A stretch of DNA of 64,000 nucleotides, taken from positions 1-64,000 of the forward strand of contig DASYKM010000032.1 of the NCBI GenBank assembly GCA_035995425.1. Direction: 5' to 3'. Origin of the DNA: CADEED01 sp035995425 (lineage in GTDB: Bacteria; Pseudomonadota; Gammaproteobacteria; Steroidobacterales; Steroidobacteraceae). Both the position numbers and the translations under genes were made by a program. Each line of letters begins with the position of its first letter. Position 1 is the first letter of the stretch. This document shows positions 44,346-53,943 of this stretch, in pieces. Below the pieces are notes generated by a model that had not been told where the DNA came from, did no database searches, and saw only the letters and a program-made list of their open reading frames with translations.

Positions 44346-47300
44346 TTACTTCTTCTCTTGCACCTGGAAGCGGCGCGTCTCGCTATCTACCGTCGCGCCC
44401 TGCCCGTCATCCACGACCACCTTCCAGTAGTAGAACCTGCCGGGCTCGAGGCCATACGCCGTGGTGCTCTCGGCTTCGCCGTCGAGATCCTTGCAGCTCT
44501 TGAGCGTGAACTTCTCGCCCTGCGGCCACAGGCAGTGCATGTAGGTGAGCTTGCCCTGGTCCTTGTCGCTGGTGCGCTTCCACTTGAAGTCGACGTTCTC
44601 GCCCACGTTCTCCGCAAAAGCTTCGGGATAGGTGAGCACCACGCGCTTCGGCCGCAGGTTGCCTTCGATCTTTTCGGTGACCACATAGGTATCGGCGATC
44701 TTGAGATTCCCGGTGATCGCGACGTCGCGCTCGCAATTCAGCCGGCGGTTGGCGTCCGTCAATATGGCGCACGCCCTCTTCGCTTCGTCCATCGACACTC
44801 TTTTCGGCGGAGCGAGGCCCGTGGACCAGCCCTTCGGCAGTTTGCAGTCCCTGGGCTGAAAGGCCGGCCAGCCCTTGAGCGTGTACTTGTCCGTGCCCGT
44901 GCCCGGCGCGTAATCGAACAAGCTGTTTTGCTTGGTCACGCGCCACTGATCGGTGAACGTCACATAGAGCTGATCGAAACGCTTTGCCAGGTCCGTCGGT
45001 CGCGCGCCGAATGTGGCGCCGTTCGGCAGCGCGGGCAGCCAGTTGCCCGGAGCAATGGCACCCATCACACCGAACGTGGCGCGCGCGGAGCGCACTTCGA
45101 TGTTGAGGAACCAGACCTGGTAGTAGTCCCAGTATCCCGGGGTGATGATCACCTCGGTACCACCCGGCAATTGAACCTGGATTCCGCCGGACGCGGGCGT
45201 CGCCATGATCCTTCCGCCCTCGGGCAACTGGATGCCGCGCGCGCCGGGAGAGCTGACAAGCTTGCCGTCGATGCGCAGCTGCAGCCCCTTGGCGTTGGAC
45301 TCGCCATTGGGGTCCGGCTCCAGGGTCACGCGATGGCCACCGACGCGCACCGCCGCCGCGGTGTTGAGACTCGCGCAGGATGTGAGGCCGGTATGCGCGT
45401 TGGGCGCCAGCGGACCGTCGGTTTCCACCGGTGTCTGCCGCGCCTGCAACTCCATGCCCTCGCCGCGCAACAGCGTGAACTCGCCCGCGCTCTGGAAATC
45501 ATAGGCGACGTTGTCGATGGTGAGAATGTGCGGGTCGCCCGCTGTACTCGGATGCATGCCATCGAGCCAGCGACGGATCGTTTCGACGTCGGCCTGCGCG
45601 AGCCGCGGCCCACCGCAAGGCATCGAGCCACCCGGACAATTCTCGTTGGCCGCCGTGATGCGCTGGAAGATGTAGCTGCCGGCGGCGTCCACGCCTACCA
45701 GGCCATTGTTGATCAGCGTGTCATACGAGCCCGTGAGCCGGTTGTTGTCAGGCGGACTGTCACGCTCGGACAGGTCGAAGTAGTTCGGGTCGGTCGAGAA
45801 CTTGGCGTACGGCGGATAATCGAGCCCGCCATGACACTCGATGCAGCTCTTGTTGAAGATGCGCTGGATGTCCGTGTACCGCGGCAGGTCGCTCGCCGCC
45901 GGCAATAGCGTGAGCGAGTGGTTAGCCGCGGTGACGAGGGCCGCGCAGTCGAAGCCGGCCGGGGCGCCGGCATACGGGTCCGCGGTCAGGCTTGCCTGCA
46001 GCTCGTTCTGGATCGGCGAGATGTAACTTTCGAACACATCCGCGAAGGTGTACGAGCGCGAGCGGCCGCGAACGCCGACGGACCACTTGTCCACCGACAC
46101 TCCCAGCGGCTCGAGCAGGTAGCGGAACAGCGCGGCACGATTCGTGTTGAACGAATACTTTTCGCGATCCACATAGAAGCCACCGCCCATGATGCTCGTG
46201 TCGCTTCCGAGGCTGGTGTCACGGCGAAAGATTTCCTGCCGCAGCCGCTCGATGGCCGTGGACGTACCGAAGCCGGTGAACGGGCCATATTCGGCCAGCA
46301 GGTCGATGTCGGGAGTCATGGACGACGTCATCAGGTAGTTGTCGCCGGTACGGTCGAGATTGAGCTTCTCGATGTCGGCTTTGCGGCGCGGCAGGTCTTT
46401 CGCGCGCAGCGAGGTGTCGGCGATGATGGCCGCGAGATTGCTGCCGCCGTGACGTGCGGTGAAAAACGGCAGCGTACTGCTCGGAAACGCCGGCGCGCTT
46501 CCCGTCGTGCTGATGTTGCCGGCGGAGTCGGTGACGATGCAGCCATTGTTGATGGCGAGCGCGAGCGGCCGCGCGTCGAGCGGCACGCTGCCGGTCGCGA
46601 AGCGGTGGTTCGCGAGCTCATTGCCGACGCGGATCTGGTTGAAGTTCCCGCCGCCATCGCCGCCGCCGAGCTGATCGAAGAGCTGTACGCCGCGGCCTTC
46701 GGAATTCGTCGGCGAGCCAAACGCGTGCAGGATCACCGGAATCGAGGTGTCGCGCTGCACGAACGAGCCGGCGCCCGCGCCGGGCACGCCGTTGAATGAA
46801 TAGTTGATAGGCCCGGTGCTGCCACCGACTGGCACTGGCTCACTGGTGACGATGGCGCCCGCATCGAACGCGAACTTGATGTGGCCATCGTTCGTGCCGC
46901 CGTTGACCCGCGTGAACACGTCGTCGGTCGGGTAGACAGGCAGCTCGCCGGCGCCGTTCGACTGCAGCGCGAGCTGCTCCATGATGCGACGTGAAGGCTC
47001 GTCGGCGCGCCAGGTCCAGGGGTTCAGCAGCTTGCGAATCGCCGCCGCTTCCACCGAGCCCTTGAAGATCTTGTCGCGATTGAACGGCAGCATGCCGCCC
47101 CAGCTGTCGTAGGTGTCCCAGTTCGGCTTGTTCTTGGCCAATACCAGCCCGGCGGGAAATCCGGTGGTGCCCGCGTCCGCGGGATTGGGGTTGCGGATAT
47201 TGCGCGTCGAGTGGCATCGCGTGCAGCGCGGCTCATCGACACCGACACCGCGATTGCGCGTGGGGAACTGACCGACGCGACCCATCGGACCAATCGTATT

Positions 47301-47984
47301 CACCACGATCTCGTGGAACCGGAAGGTCTTCTGTCCCGGATCCCATTGCATGAATTCGATGGCGTCCGGATGCGAGCCCGGATACGAGGCGTGCGCCGCG
47401 AGCCCGAACGTGAACACATAGCGCGAATCGGCGCTCGGCAACAGGATGCGCGGGAAGCGTGCGGTGCCGGTCTGCAGGCTCTCCGAGCGACTCATGAGAA
47501 TCCAGCCCTTGCGGAACTCTTCAGGCAGCGCGCGCAGAAACTGCGCCGCCGTGGTCACTCCCGGATTGTCCAGCAGGTACTGCGAGATGATTTCCGGCGT
47601 CAGGAGACTGCCGATGGGTGGAATGTCCGGAGTCAGCCGAAACTGCGCGCGCACCGAAAGGTTTGCGCTCGTCGTCAGGTTGCAGATGGTGGCGGTGGTG
47701 AATGGAGCGCAGTCACCTGACCATCCGTCGAATGCCGAGCCCGGAGCCGGTTGGGCCTCGAGGACGACGGAGGTGGTGCCAGGAAAAGAGTCGTCGCAGA
47801 CCGCGCCGCAATCGATGACGCTGCCCGAGGTGGCGTGCACGGTGCCGGTGCCCAGTCCCTGCGTCATCACCTTGAGGGCGCCTTGGGCGTACAGCGGCGC
47901 GGCGTGCAGGAAAAGCGCCAGCAGCGAGAGTGTCGAGAGGATTTGCGCGCGCAGGATGCCGCGACGCGAGCGAAATGCGTCCAT
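44346..47984 (-). CDS. Large exported diheme c-type protein with von Willebrand D domain
   Basis: 1212 residues from ATG 47984 (a TTG two codons earlier is possible). Signal/membrane helix about 14-34. About 38-100 is an InlB-B-like repeat (GTVHATSGSVIDCGAVC, FDGWSGDC). Two heme c sites, CTRCH (254-258) and CIECH (714-718), lie in a cytochrome-like body. About 815-970 is a VWD domain, GDPHILTIDNVAYDF with GEFTLLRGEG. The last 100 residues are FnIII-like (PGRFYYWKVVVDDGQG). Redox role in the periplasm or surface is likely. The combination of heme and VWD is unusual. Confidence 0.82.
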   Translation of the reverse strand: MDAFRSRRGILRAQILSTLSLLALFLHAAPLYAQGALKVMTQGLGTGTVHATSGSVIDCGAVCDDSFPGTTSVVLEAQPAPGSAFDGWSGDCAPFTTATICNLTTSANLSVRAQFRLTPDIPPIGSLLTPEIISQYLLDNPGVTTAAQFLRALPEEFRKGWILMSRSESLQTGTARFPRILLPSADSRYVFTFGLAAHASYPGSHPDAIEFMQWDPGQKTFRFHEIVVNTIGPMGRVGQFPTRNRGVGVDEPRCTRCHSTRNIRNPNPADAGTTGFPAGLVLAKNKPNWDTYDSWGGMLPFNRDKIFKGSVEAAAIRKLLNPWTWRADEPSRRIMEQLALQSNGAGELPVYPTDDVFTRVNGGTNDGHIKFAFDAGAIVTSEPVPVGGSTGPINYSFNGVPGAGAGSFVQRDTSIPVILHAFGSPTNSEGRGVQLFDQLGGGDGGGNFNQIRVGNELANHRFATGSVPLDARPLALAINNGCIVTDSAGNISTTGSAPAFPSSTLPFFTARHGGSNLAAIIADTSLRAKDLPRRKADIEKLNLDRTGDNYLMTSSMTPDIDLLAEYGPFTGFGTSTAIERLRQEIFRRDTSLGSDTSIMGGGFYVDREKYSFNTNRAALFRYLLEPLGVSVDKWSVGVRGRSRSYTFADVFESYISPIQNELQASLTADPYAGAPAGFDCAALVTAANHSLTLLPAASDLPRYTDIQRIFNKSCIECHGGLDYPPYAKFSTDPNYFDLSERDSPPDNNRLTGSYDTLINNGLVGVDAAGSYIFQRITAANENCPGGSMPCGGPRLAQADVETIRRWLDGMHPSTAGDPHILTIDNVAYDFQSAGEFTLLRGEGMELQARQTPVETDGPLAPNAHTGLTSCASLNTAAAVRVGGHRVTLEPDPNGESNAKGLQLRIDGKLVSSPGARGIQLPEGGRIMATPASGGIQVQLPGGTEVIITPGYWDYYQVWFLNIEVRSARATFGVMGAIAPGNWLPALPNGATFGARPTDLAKRFDQLYVTFTDQWRVTKQNSLFDYAPGTGTDKYTLKGWPAFQPRDCKLPKGWSTGLAPPKRVSMDEAKRACAILTDANRRLNCERDVAITGNLKIADTYVVTEKIEGNLRPKRVVLTYPEAFAENVGENVDFKWKRTSDKDQGKLTYMHCLWPQGEKFTLKSCKDLDGEAESTTAYGLEPGRFYYWKVVVDDGQGATVDSETRRFQVQEKK

Positions 47985-48036
47985 GTTCAACGTCCCTGTT
48001 TGGTTTTGTCAGTTGTTCGAAGTGCGCGTTGAACAT
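47983..48036 (-). promoter_or_regulatory. Inverted repeat enclosing the ribosome site of the diheme gene
   Basis: ATGTTCAACG (47983-47992) and CGTTGAACAT (48027-48036) are perfect 10-bp inverted repeats. On the message the downstream arm contains the AUG at 47984, and the 34-nt loop contains AGGGA, the ribosome site. Folding would hide the start codon. It may be a protein operator instead. Confidence 0.55.
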
Positions 48037-48161
48037 AGCGTCACCGAGCTCGCGCGAAGCCGGCGCGCGATGAGCAGAACCGAGAGTTGAGACTTATTAC
48101 CGCAAGTCGAGCGGCGAGATAGCCAATCCCTTAGAACGGGCGCGCGCTAACTACTGGCCCT

Positions 48162-49550
48162 TCAGTGGCTCTCCGACTTCAACCGCTGCACTATTTCCGC
48201 GGCGTTCTTGTTGGTGGGATCGAGCGCGAGCGCTTTCTGATAATTGATCAGGGCCTTCGCCTGGTCACCGCTGGCGAGCTGCGCCTCGGCAAGGCTGTCG
48301 TACACATTGCCCGAATTCGGAAACAGCGCGGCATTCAGCGCGAACAAGCGGATGGCGTCGGCCATCCGCGCTTTGCCCATGAGCGAATAGGCCATCTCGT
48401 TGAGGCCCGATTCACTGTCGAAGTCGAGCTCAGCCGCGCGCGTGCGCCGCGCCTCCTGGTATCGGGCGATGAAGGCGTCGATCGGCAGCGTGTCGAGCTG
48501 CGACTGGAATACCTGCCGCACCGATTTCCTCGGCTGCTGCCAGGGTTTGCCGGCGAGAATGTTCGTGGTCGCTTCCACGATGCTTTGCAGCTTCTGGTTC
48601 TTGTTGTTGCCCACCAGGATGATCGTCGTCTCGCGTTTGAGGTCGGTGAGCATCCAGGCTTCGAAGTTCCGGGATTGGCCATCGTGGCGGTGCCACAGGA
48701 GCTCGTCGCCTTCCCAACCGGTGGCGCCGAGTCCGCCGTTTTGCGGATTGAAACCGTGGCCGAGGATCTGCAGTGATTTCGGACTGATCGCCTTGCCGCC
48801 ATGCAGGCAAGCGTTCCACTTCAGCAGGTCGCGCGCCTTGACGAACACGATGCCGGTGACCGGCATCTCAAAAGAATCTTCCTGGCGCGCGTCGTTGAAC
48901 GCGTGCGCGATGGCGCGGGAACGCGCATCGGGATCGACCAGCGAGTCGCGCATTCCGCAAGGCTCGTAGAGAAAGGTCCGCACGTACTGGGCGAATGGAA
49001 TGCCGGTGACTTTCGCAATGACGAACTGCCGCAGCATCACGTTGTTGTAGGTGTACGCGAACCGAGTGCCAGGTTCGAAGTCGGGCGCCGCCAGGCGCTT
49101 GATGTCCGCCAGCGCATCCGCGTCACTCTTGACGCTGGTCCACTGCATGTCGGCGACGCCGGAGGTGTATTCCAGCAGATTGCGGAGCGTCACCTTCTGC
49201 GCCCATGCCGGCAGATCGGCCAGATGCTTGGTCAGCGGGTCGTCGAGCGAGAGCTTGCCTCGTTCGACGAGCTGCATGATCGCGACCGCCGAGAATTCCT
49301 TGGCGATGGAGCCGATGTTGAATCGGTAGCCAGGCGTCAGCGCTTGTTTGCCCGCGCCGTCGGCGGACCCGAATGACGCCTGGTAGATAGCCTTGTCGTG
49401 TTCCGCGACCAGCGCGACGCCGTTGAAGATGCCGAGCTCGTGCGACCTGCGCATCAGCCGGTCTATCTGCCTGGCCGAGCTCTCCGCGGCGAGTGCCGAT
49501 GAGGCGACGAGCCAGAGCGCGAGCGAAATCAGGGTGAGGCGGTGCTTCAT
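48162..49550 (-). CDS. Beta-lactamase-fold serine hydrolase with TPR tail
   Basis: 462 residues from ATG 49550, where a signal peptide starts (KHRLTLISLALWLVASSALA). Class C/DD-peptidase-like motifs: SxxK in GSIAKEF, YxN in YTYNNV, and HxG in WHRHDGQS. The last 90 residues contain TPR-like helices (AIRLFALNAALFPNSGNVYD, ALINYQKALALDPTNKNA). Members include peptidoglycan hydrolases and esterases; not necessarily a beta-lactamase. Confidence 0.85.
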   Translation of the reverse strand: MKHRLTLISLALWLVASSALAAESSARQIDRLMRRSHELGIFNGVALVAEHDKAIYQASFGSADGAGKQALTPGYRFNIGSIAKEFSAVAIMQLVERGKLSLDDPLTKHLADLPAWAQKVTLRNLLEYTSGVADMQWTSVKSDADALADIKRLAAPDFEPGTRFAYTYNNVMLRQFVIAKVTGIPFAQYVRTFLYEPCGMRDSLVDPDARSRAIAHAFNDARQEDSFEMPVTGIVFVKARDLLKWNACLHGGKAISPKSLQILGHGFNPQNGGLGATGWEGDELLWHRHDGQSRNFEAWMLTDLKRETTIILVGNNKNQKLQSIVEATTNILAGKPWQQPRKSVRQVFQSQLDTLPIDAFIARYQEARRTRAAELDFDSESGLNEMAYSLMGKARMADAIRLFALNAALFPNSGNVYDSLAEAQLASGDQAKALINYQKALALDPTNKNAAEIVQRLKSESH

Positions 49551-49615
49551 GTGCGGATCGTACGCCACGGATGCTGGGCGCGGACCCTTTACCACATCGG
49601 CGGCCGAAGCCGCCT

Positions 49616-50458
49616 CTAGCCTTGCCGCCCCAACTCCCGCCGGATGTTTTCTTCGCGCGCGTCGTCGATGACGACCATCACGGAATCCGGATCGGTGATG
49701 CCCTCTTCCCTGGCGAACACACCCGTGAGCACACTATCCACCTGCAAGTCGCCCGCTTCGAACAGCGCCCAGATCTCGCGCGCGAATTGCGTCTCCAGCA
49801 GCTCCGGCGCGAAGCGCGCGAGCGTGCCGCGTATGTTGTTCACGTCGCGCTCGAGCATCGCGAAGGCCGCGTTGTTGCCCGCCGCGTTCACCGCCTGCGG
49901 CAGGTCGATGATCACCGGGCCGTGCGCATCGACCAGCACATTGAACTCCGACAGATCGCCGTGGATCAGGCCGATGCTCAGCATGCGCACGATCTGGCGC
50001 ATGAGAAAGGAGTGGTACTCGCGCGCGACTTCGGGAGTCAGGTCCACCTCGCCCAGGCGCGGCGCCGGATCGCCCGACGCGTCGGTCACCAGCTCCATGA
50101 CCAGCGTGTCGTTGAAATAGCCGAAAGGCTTCGGCACGCGTACGCCTACCTCGACTAGTTTGTAGAGCGCGTCGACTTCGGTGTTCTTCCAGGCGGACTC
50201 CGCTTCCTTGCGGCCGAAGCGCGTGCTTTTCGCCATCGCGCGGGCCTGCCGGCTGCCGCGAACCTTGCGGCCTTCCTGGTACTGCGCGCGCTTCTGGAAA
50301 CTGCGCTGGCCCATGTCGCGGTAGACCTTGGCACAGCGGATCTGCGTGCCGGTTCGCACGGTATACACCGTGGCTTCCTTGCCGGATTTGAGGGAGCGAA
50401 GGACTTCGTCGATGACGCCGTCGTCGATCAGCGGCTGCAAGCCGGGAGGGGTTTTCAT
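49616..50458 (-). CDS. RIO-family serine protein kinase
   Basis: 280 residues from ATG 50458. Motifs: GKEATVYTV with Lys in RCAKVYRD, IGLIHGDLSEFNVLV, and VIIDLPQAV, the RIO kinase catalytic and metal-binding sequences. A Lys/Arg-rich part (GRKVRGSRQARAMAKST) resembles the proteobacterial PA4780-like RIO group. Substrates in bacteria are unknown. It lies downstream of the CHAT gene, 77 bp apart. Confidence 0.87.
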   Translation of the reverse strand: MKTPPGLQPLIDDGVIDEVLRSLKSGKEATVYTVRTGTQIRCAKVYRDMGQRSFQKRAQYQEGRKVRGSRQARAMAKSTRFGRKEAESAWKNTEVDALYKLVEVGVRVPKPFGYFNDTLVMELVTDASGDPAPRLGEVDLTPEVAREYHSFLMRQIVRMLSIGLIHGDLSEFNVLVDAHGPVIIDLPQAVNAAGNNAAFAMLERDVNNIRGTLARFAPELLETQFAREIWALFEAGDLQVDSVLTGVFAREEGITDPDSVMVVIDDAREENIRRELGRQG

Positions 50459-50535
50459 GCGGGCGCGGATGGTAACAGGGTGGCAGGCAGACTTGCCGCC
50501 CGCGGACATATCGTCGTTTCGGGGCCCGCGCGACG

Positions 50536-53500
50536 CTAACCGGCGAAGTACGCGTGCGACAACGCCGTAATACGCCGGCGCAACTGGTCGGCCGCACTCA
50601 TTTTGGGGTCCGGCACGAGCCACGCGCGCTGCGTCTCGCTCAGCGCCCGCGCCGCCGACTCTCCGCTCGTGTATCGCTTGTAGAAATCCGCGGCGAACTG
50701 CTGGGCAAGAACGTCTTCAATCGGCGCGAGCGTGGCGATGACCCCGCGTGCACCCGCACGCAGGAAGGCGCGCTGCAGTCCCGGCATGCCGGCCGCGAAC
50801 TGCGGCGGGCCGATGGCGCTTTCACAGGCGCTCAGGAACACGAGCTCCGCATCGCCGCGCCAGCCCTGTACTTCACCCGCGGTCAAATAGGTTGCGCGGC
50901 CGGTTTCGTCGGTCGCCGGCAGCACCAGCAACGAGGCGATCGGCTGGCGCAGATCCGCGAGCGCGTGCGTGGCGAAGTGCACGACGTCGGCACCGCTCGC
51001 CCAGATGTCGCGCAGCGCGGAGGCGTTGCCGTCGGCGCCGGTGAGTAGTTTGATCTTCGCCGCTGAATCCTGCGCGGTGAAGAGGCCCGCGGCGACCTTG
51101 ATCTCCTTCGTGGCCACCTGCAGCTTCGGCGTGGGATCGATCTCCGCCGCGGCGCGATAGGTGCCATGACCGCTCGCGAGCGCCACGAACCGGAACGGGC
51201 GCGCTGCTTTCTGGCGCGGCGCCTCGTCGACGCCAAACAACGACGTGACCATCGCGATTTCGTGCGTGCCCACCAGGCGGCGCTGCGGGTCGGTCGGCGA
51301 ACGCAACGCCGGAAATGGCACGCTGGCGATACGGCCTTCCGCGACGATTTCCACCGAGGTGGATTCTTTCGGCAGCAGGCCCGGTGGCAGCAATGCCGTG
51401 GAAATCTGCTCGAGCACGCTTTCGATCCGCGGAGTTGCGGTGCGAACATCGAGGCCCGCCAATTCGACCAACTGCAATTCGAGCTCCTTGCGCGTGGGCG
51501 CCAGCACCGTCATGCGTGTGCCGGTGGCATCGCGCACCAACACGTAGACATGTTTCTGTGCGAGCACATAGGAGAGCTGCGCCGCGCCGGGTGCAAGCGC
51601 GCGCCAGACGGGCGGTGCGGCGTTCGACGGTGCTTCGGCATTCTTCGCCGCCGCCGACCAGCGGATGTTGTCGAGCTCCGCGTGCAGGCGGGACATGTCG
51701 AGTTGGAGGCGCTGCATTTCCGCGGTCTGCGCATCGTCCAGCTTCCGATCGACGAGCATCGCGATGCGCAGACTCTTCTGCCCCATCTGCTGCAACAGAT
51801 CGTCGACATGCGCCGCGGTGGCAGCGTCGAGCGCGCCCACTCGCAGCGCGCCGAAACTCGCACGACGCGCGCTTTCGAGGCGACGAACTGCCGTCAATTC
51901 GGCGGGCGTCGCCGCGGCGAGCGCGCCCGGCGAGCGTCGCGCTACTTCCGCGAAAGCGATGTCGAGGTAGCCGCGAAATGCGTGCTGCTCGTCTCTGAGC
52001 ATGGAGGCGCGAACTTCGGTGCTCGCGCTGCGCGCCCGCAGTTCCTGCGAGAGCGCCAGCGCACGATCGAAAGCCACGAGTGCCTCCGCACTCCTGCCAA
52101 GACGCACATCGAGCTGCCCGCGGCGGCGGTACGCCCCGATCTGGCGCGCCGTGTCGTGTACGCGCGTGCTGGTTTCCAGCGCTTCGGAAAGCAGCTTGCC
52201 GGCTTCGGCCAGGTCCGCGGCTGTGCTTTGCTCGTACTCGGTGGCGATCTCCGCGATGTACAGTCTTGCGTCCGTGTGCGCGTGGTGATGCGGGTCGCCG
52301 AGGTCGACGGCGAGCGCCTTGCGAAGCTCGCTCAACGCGCGCGGCAGGTCTCCCTCGGCGCGGAAAGTCAGGGCGAGCTCGAGTGGTACCCGCGCCTTGG
52401 CGATCGGCGTCGACGCGCGGCGCATCGCCTCGTCGCTCAGCGCGTGCGCGCGCGGAAGATCGCCGTCGATGCGCGCGGCTCCGGCCGCGGCCGTGAGCGC
52501 GAATGCGTATTCGGTACCGTCTTTCTGCTGGCTCATGATCTTGAGCGCTTCGTCGTAGAAGGCCACCGCCTGCTGCAGGTCGCCTCGATTCGTGTAGATG
52601 TAGCCGAGGCTTTCGAGACAAACCGCCAGCGGCATGCGCAGCTGATATTCACGGGCGAGCGTCAAGGCCTTCAGCAGCAGCGGCACTGCTTCATCGCTGC
52701 GACCGGCAAAGGACTGTGCGCGAGCCGTCGAGTTATAGGACCTCACCCGCAGCTCGGGGTCGGTGATCTTGTCGAGCTCCGGCAGCAACGGGTCATAGGC
52801 CACACCCGCGTCGGCAAACCGGCCGAGCTCCACCAGCACCATCGGCAGCATGAAGTGCATGTCTCGCTCGCCCGCCACGTATCCCACGGCCTGGTACATC
52901 GAGCGCGCCTGCTCGAAATGCCTCGTGGCCTCGTCGGTGCGCATCATGTCGAGCTCGAGCGAGCCCAAGGCGGCGATGGCGCGCGCTTTCTCGATGGGCC
53001 CGAGCGCGGAATCGGAAGCGCCGAGCGCTTCGAGTGACTCGCGGGCGAGCTTCTTCGCCTCGTCGGGGCTGGGATTCGCGGCCTCGGGATCTGTCGACAA
53101 CTCCGTCAACGCCAGGGCTTCTATGTAGTTAGCCCGCGCGACGTTCAGAGCCAACGGAGCCGGCAGTTTGGCGAATGCCGCGGCCGCACGCCGCGCTTCG
53201 GCGCGTGCTTCGCGGAAATCGATATTGAAGAACTGCAGCATGCGCGCCTTGATCAGCCGGGCCTCCGCGGCCAGCGCTGCATCACCGTGTTCCGAATCGA
53301 GGCTCGCGATTGCACGATCGATGTTTGCCAAACCGATCTTCTGGATGGAGTCCGGCCGGGCACTCGAAGTGGTGGCGTCGTTCCATGCCCTGGTTGCCGC
53401 GATTACCGCGGCATGCTCAGGGTTCGAAGCTGCGGCCGCGCTGTACAGCTTCACGCGCAGCCGAACCGTGCCGGGTGTGGCCGCGTCCGGGGTACTCGTG

Positions 53501-53838
53501 AGCGTGACGGTGACATGCGCGCCTTCGGGCACGGAGAGCGCCGCAACTTCGATGCCTGCGCCACCGAGATTGTTTTCCACCTCGGTGGAATCGAGTGCAT
53601 TGCCGCCATCGCTTGCGGAGATCTTCAGCCTGACGTCGGTCAGCTGTTCGTCGGCGAACGCGACGACGATGGAGTCGTCGTTGACCGTCAATTCGCGAGT
53701 CGCCGTGTCCGACGTCGCCAGGCGCGAAAGCGCGAGCTTCTCGTCGATTACGGTGGTGCCGTCGGGTATCGCGTCATGCCGTGCGCAGGCGGCGATCAGC
53801 ATCATGCCGAGCGCTGCTACCCAATATCGTCCATGCAT
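50536..53838 (-). CDS. CHAT-domain TPR lipoprotein
   Basis: 1100 residues. Signal with lipobox LIAAC (Cys18), so membrane-anchored. TPR repeats cover about 155-600. The CHAT domain covers about 800-1095, with His in DVVHFATHALADL and Cys in FLSACESAIG, the caspase-like dyad, followed by GLQRAFLRAGARGVIATLAP. CHAT proteases in bacteria act in cell-death or defence systems (gasdermin cleavage, type III-E CRISPR); an exported one is a different setting. It follows the FG-GAP gene in the same direction, 105 bp apart. Confidence 0.88.
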   Translation of the reverse strand: MHGRYWVAALGMMLIAACARHDAIPDGTTVIDEKLALSRLATSDTATRELTVNDDSIVVAFADEQLTDVRLKISASDGGNALDSTEVENNLGGAGIEVAALSVPEGAHVTVTLTSTPDAATPGTVRLRVKLYSAAAASNPEHAAVIAATRAWNDATTSSARPDSIQKIGLANIDRAIASLDSEHGDAALAAEARLIKARMLQFFNIDFREARAEARRAAAAFAKLPAPLALNVARANYIEALALTELSTDPEAANPSPDEAKKLARESLEALGASDSALGPIEKARAIAALGSLELDMMRTDEATRHFEQARSMYQAVGYVAGERDMHFMLPMVLVELGRFADAGVAYDPLLPELDKITDPELRVRSYNSTARAQSFAGRSDEAVPLLLKALTLAREYQLRMPLAVCLESLGYIYTNRGDLQQAVAFYDEALKIMSQQKDGTEYAFALTAAAGAARIDGDLPRAHALSDEAMRRASTPIAKARVPLELALTFRAEGDLPRALSELRKALAVDLGDPHHHAHTDARLYIAEIATEYEQSTAADLAEAGKLLSEALETSTRVHDTARQIGAYRRRGQLDVRLGRSAEALVAFDRALALSQELRARSASTEVRASMLRDEQHAFRGYLDIAFAEVARRSPGALAAATPAELTAVRRLESARRASFGALRVGALDAATAAHVDDLLQQMGQKSLRIAMLVDRKLDDAQTAEMQRLQLDMSRLHAELDNIRWSAAAKNAEAPSNAAPPVWRALAPGAAQLSYVLAQKHVYVLVRDATGTRMTVLAPTRKELELQLVELAGLDVRTATPRIESVLEQISTALLPPGLLPKESTSVEIVAEGRIASVPFPALRSPTDPQRRLVGTHEIAMVTSLFGVDEAPRQKAARPFRFVALASGHGTYRAAAEIDPTPKLQVATKEIKVAAGLFTAQDSAAKIKLLTGADGNASALRDIWASGADVVHFATHALADLRQPIASLLVLPATDETGRATYLTAGEVQGWRGDAELVFLSACESAIGPPQFAAGMPGLQRAFLRAGARGVIATLAPIEDVLAQQFAADFYKRYTSGESAARALSETQRAWLVPDPKMSAADQLRRRITALSHAYFAG

Positions 53839-53849
53839 TGTTTTTATCC

Positions 53850-53873
53850 AGCTCTCCCCTGACGGGGAGAGCT
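53850..53873. other. Hairpin upstream of the CHAT gene
   Basis: AGCTCTCCCC (53850-53859) and GGGGAGAGCT (53864-53873) form a 10-bp perfect stem with loop TGAC. It lies between the FG-GAP stop and the CHAT start. There is no T tract in the minus direction; plausible as an attenuator, processing site or protein site. Confidence 0.45.
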
Positions 53874-53943
53874 TAAGAGGACACGGAGCGGATTGGGAGA
53901 ACTAATCGAGGCAAACGCGGATTTTGTAAAGCAGACGCCAGGC

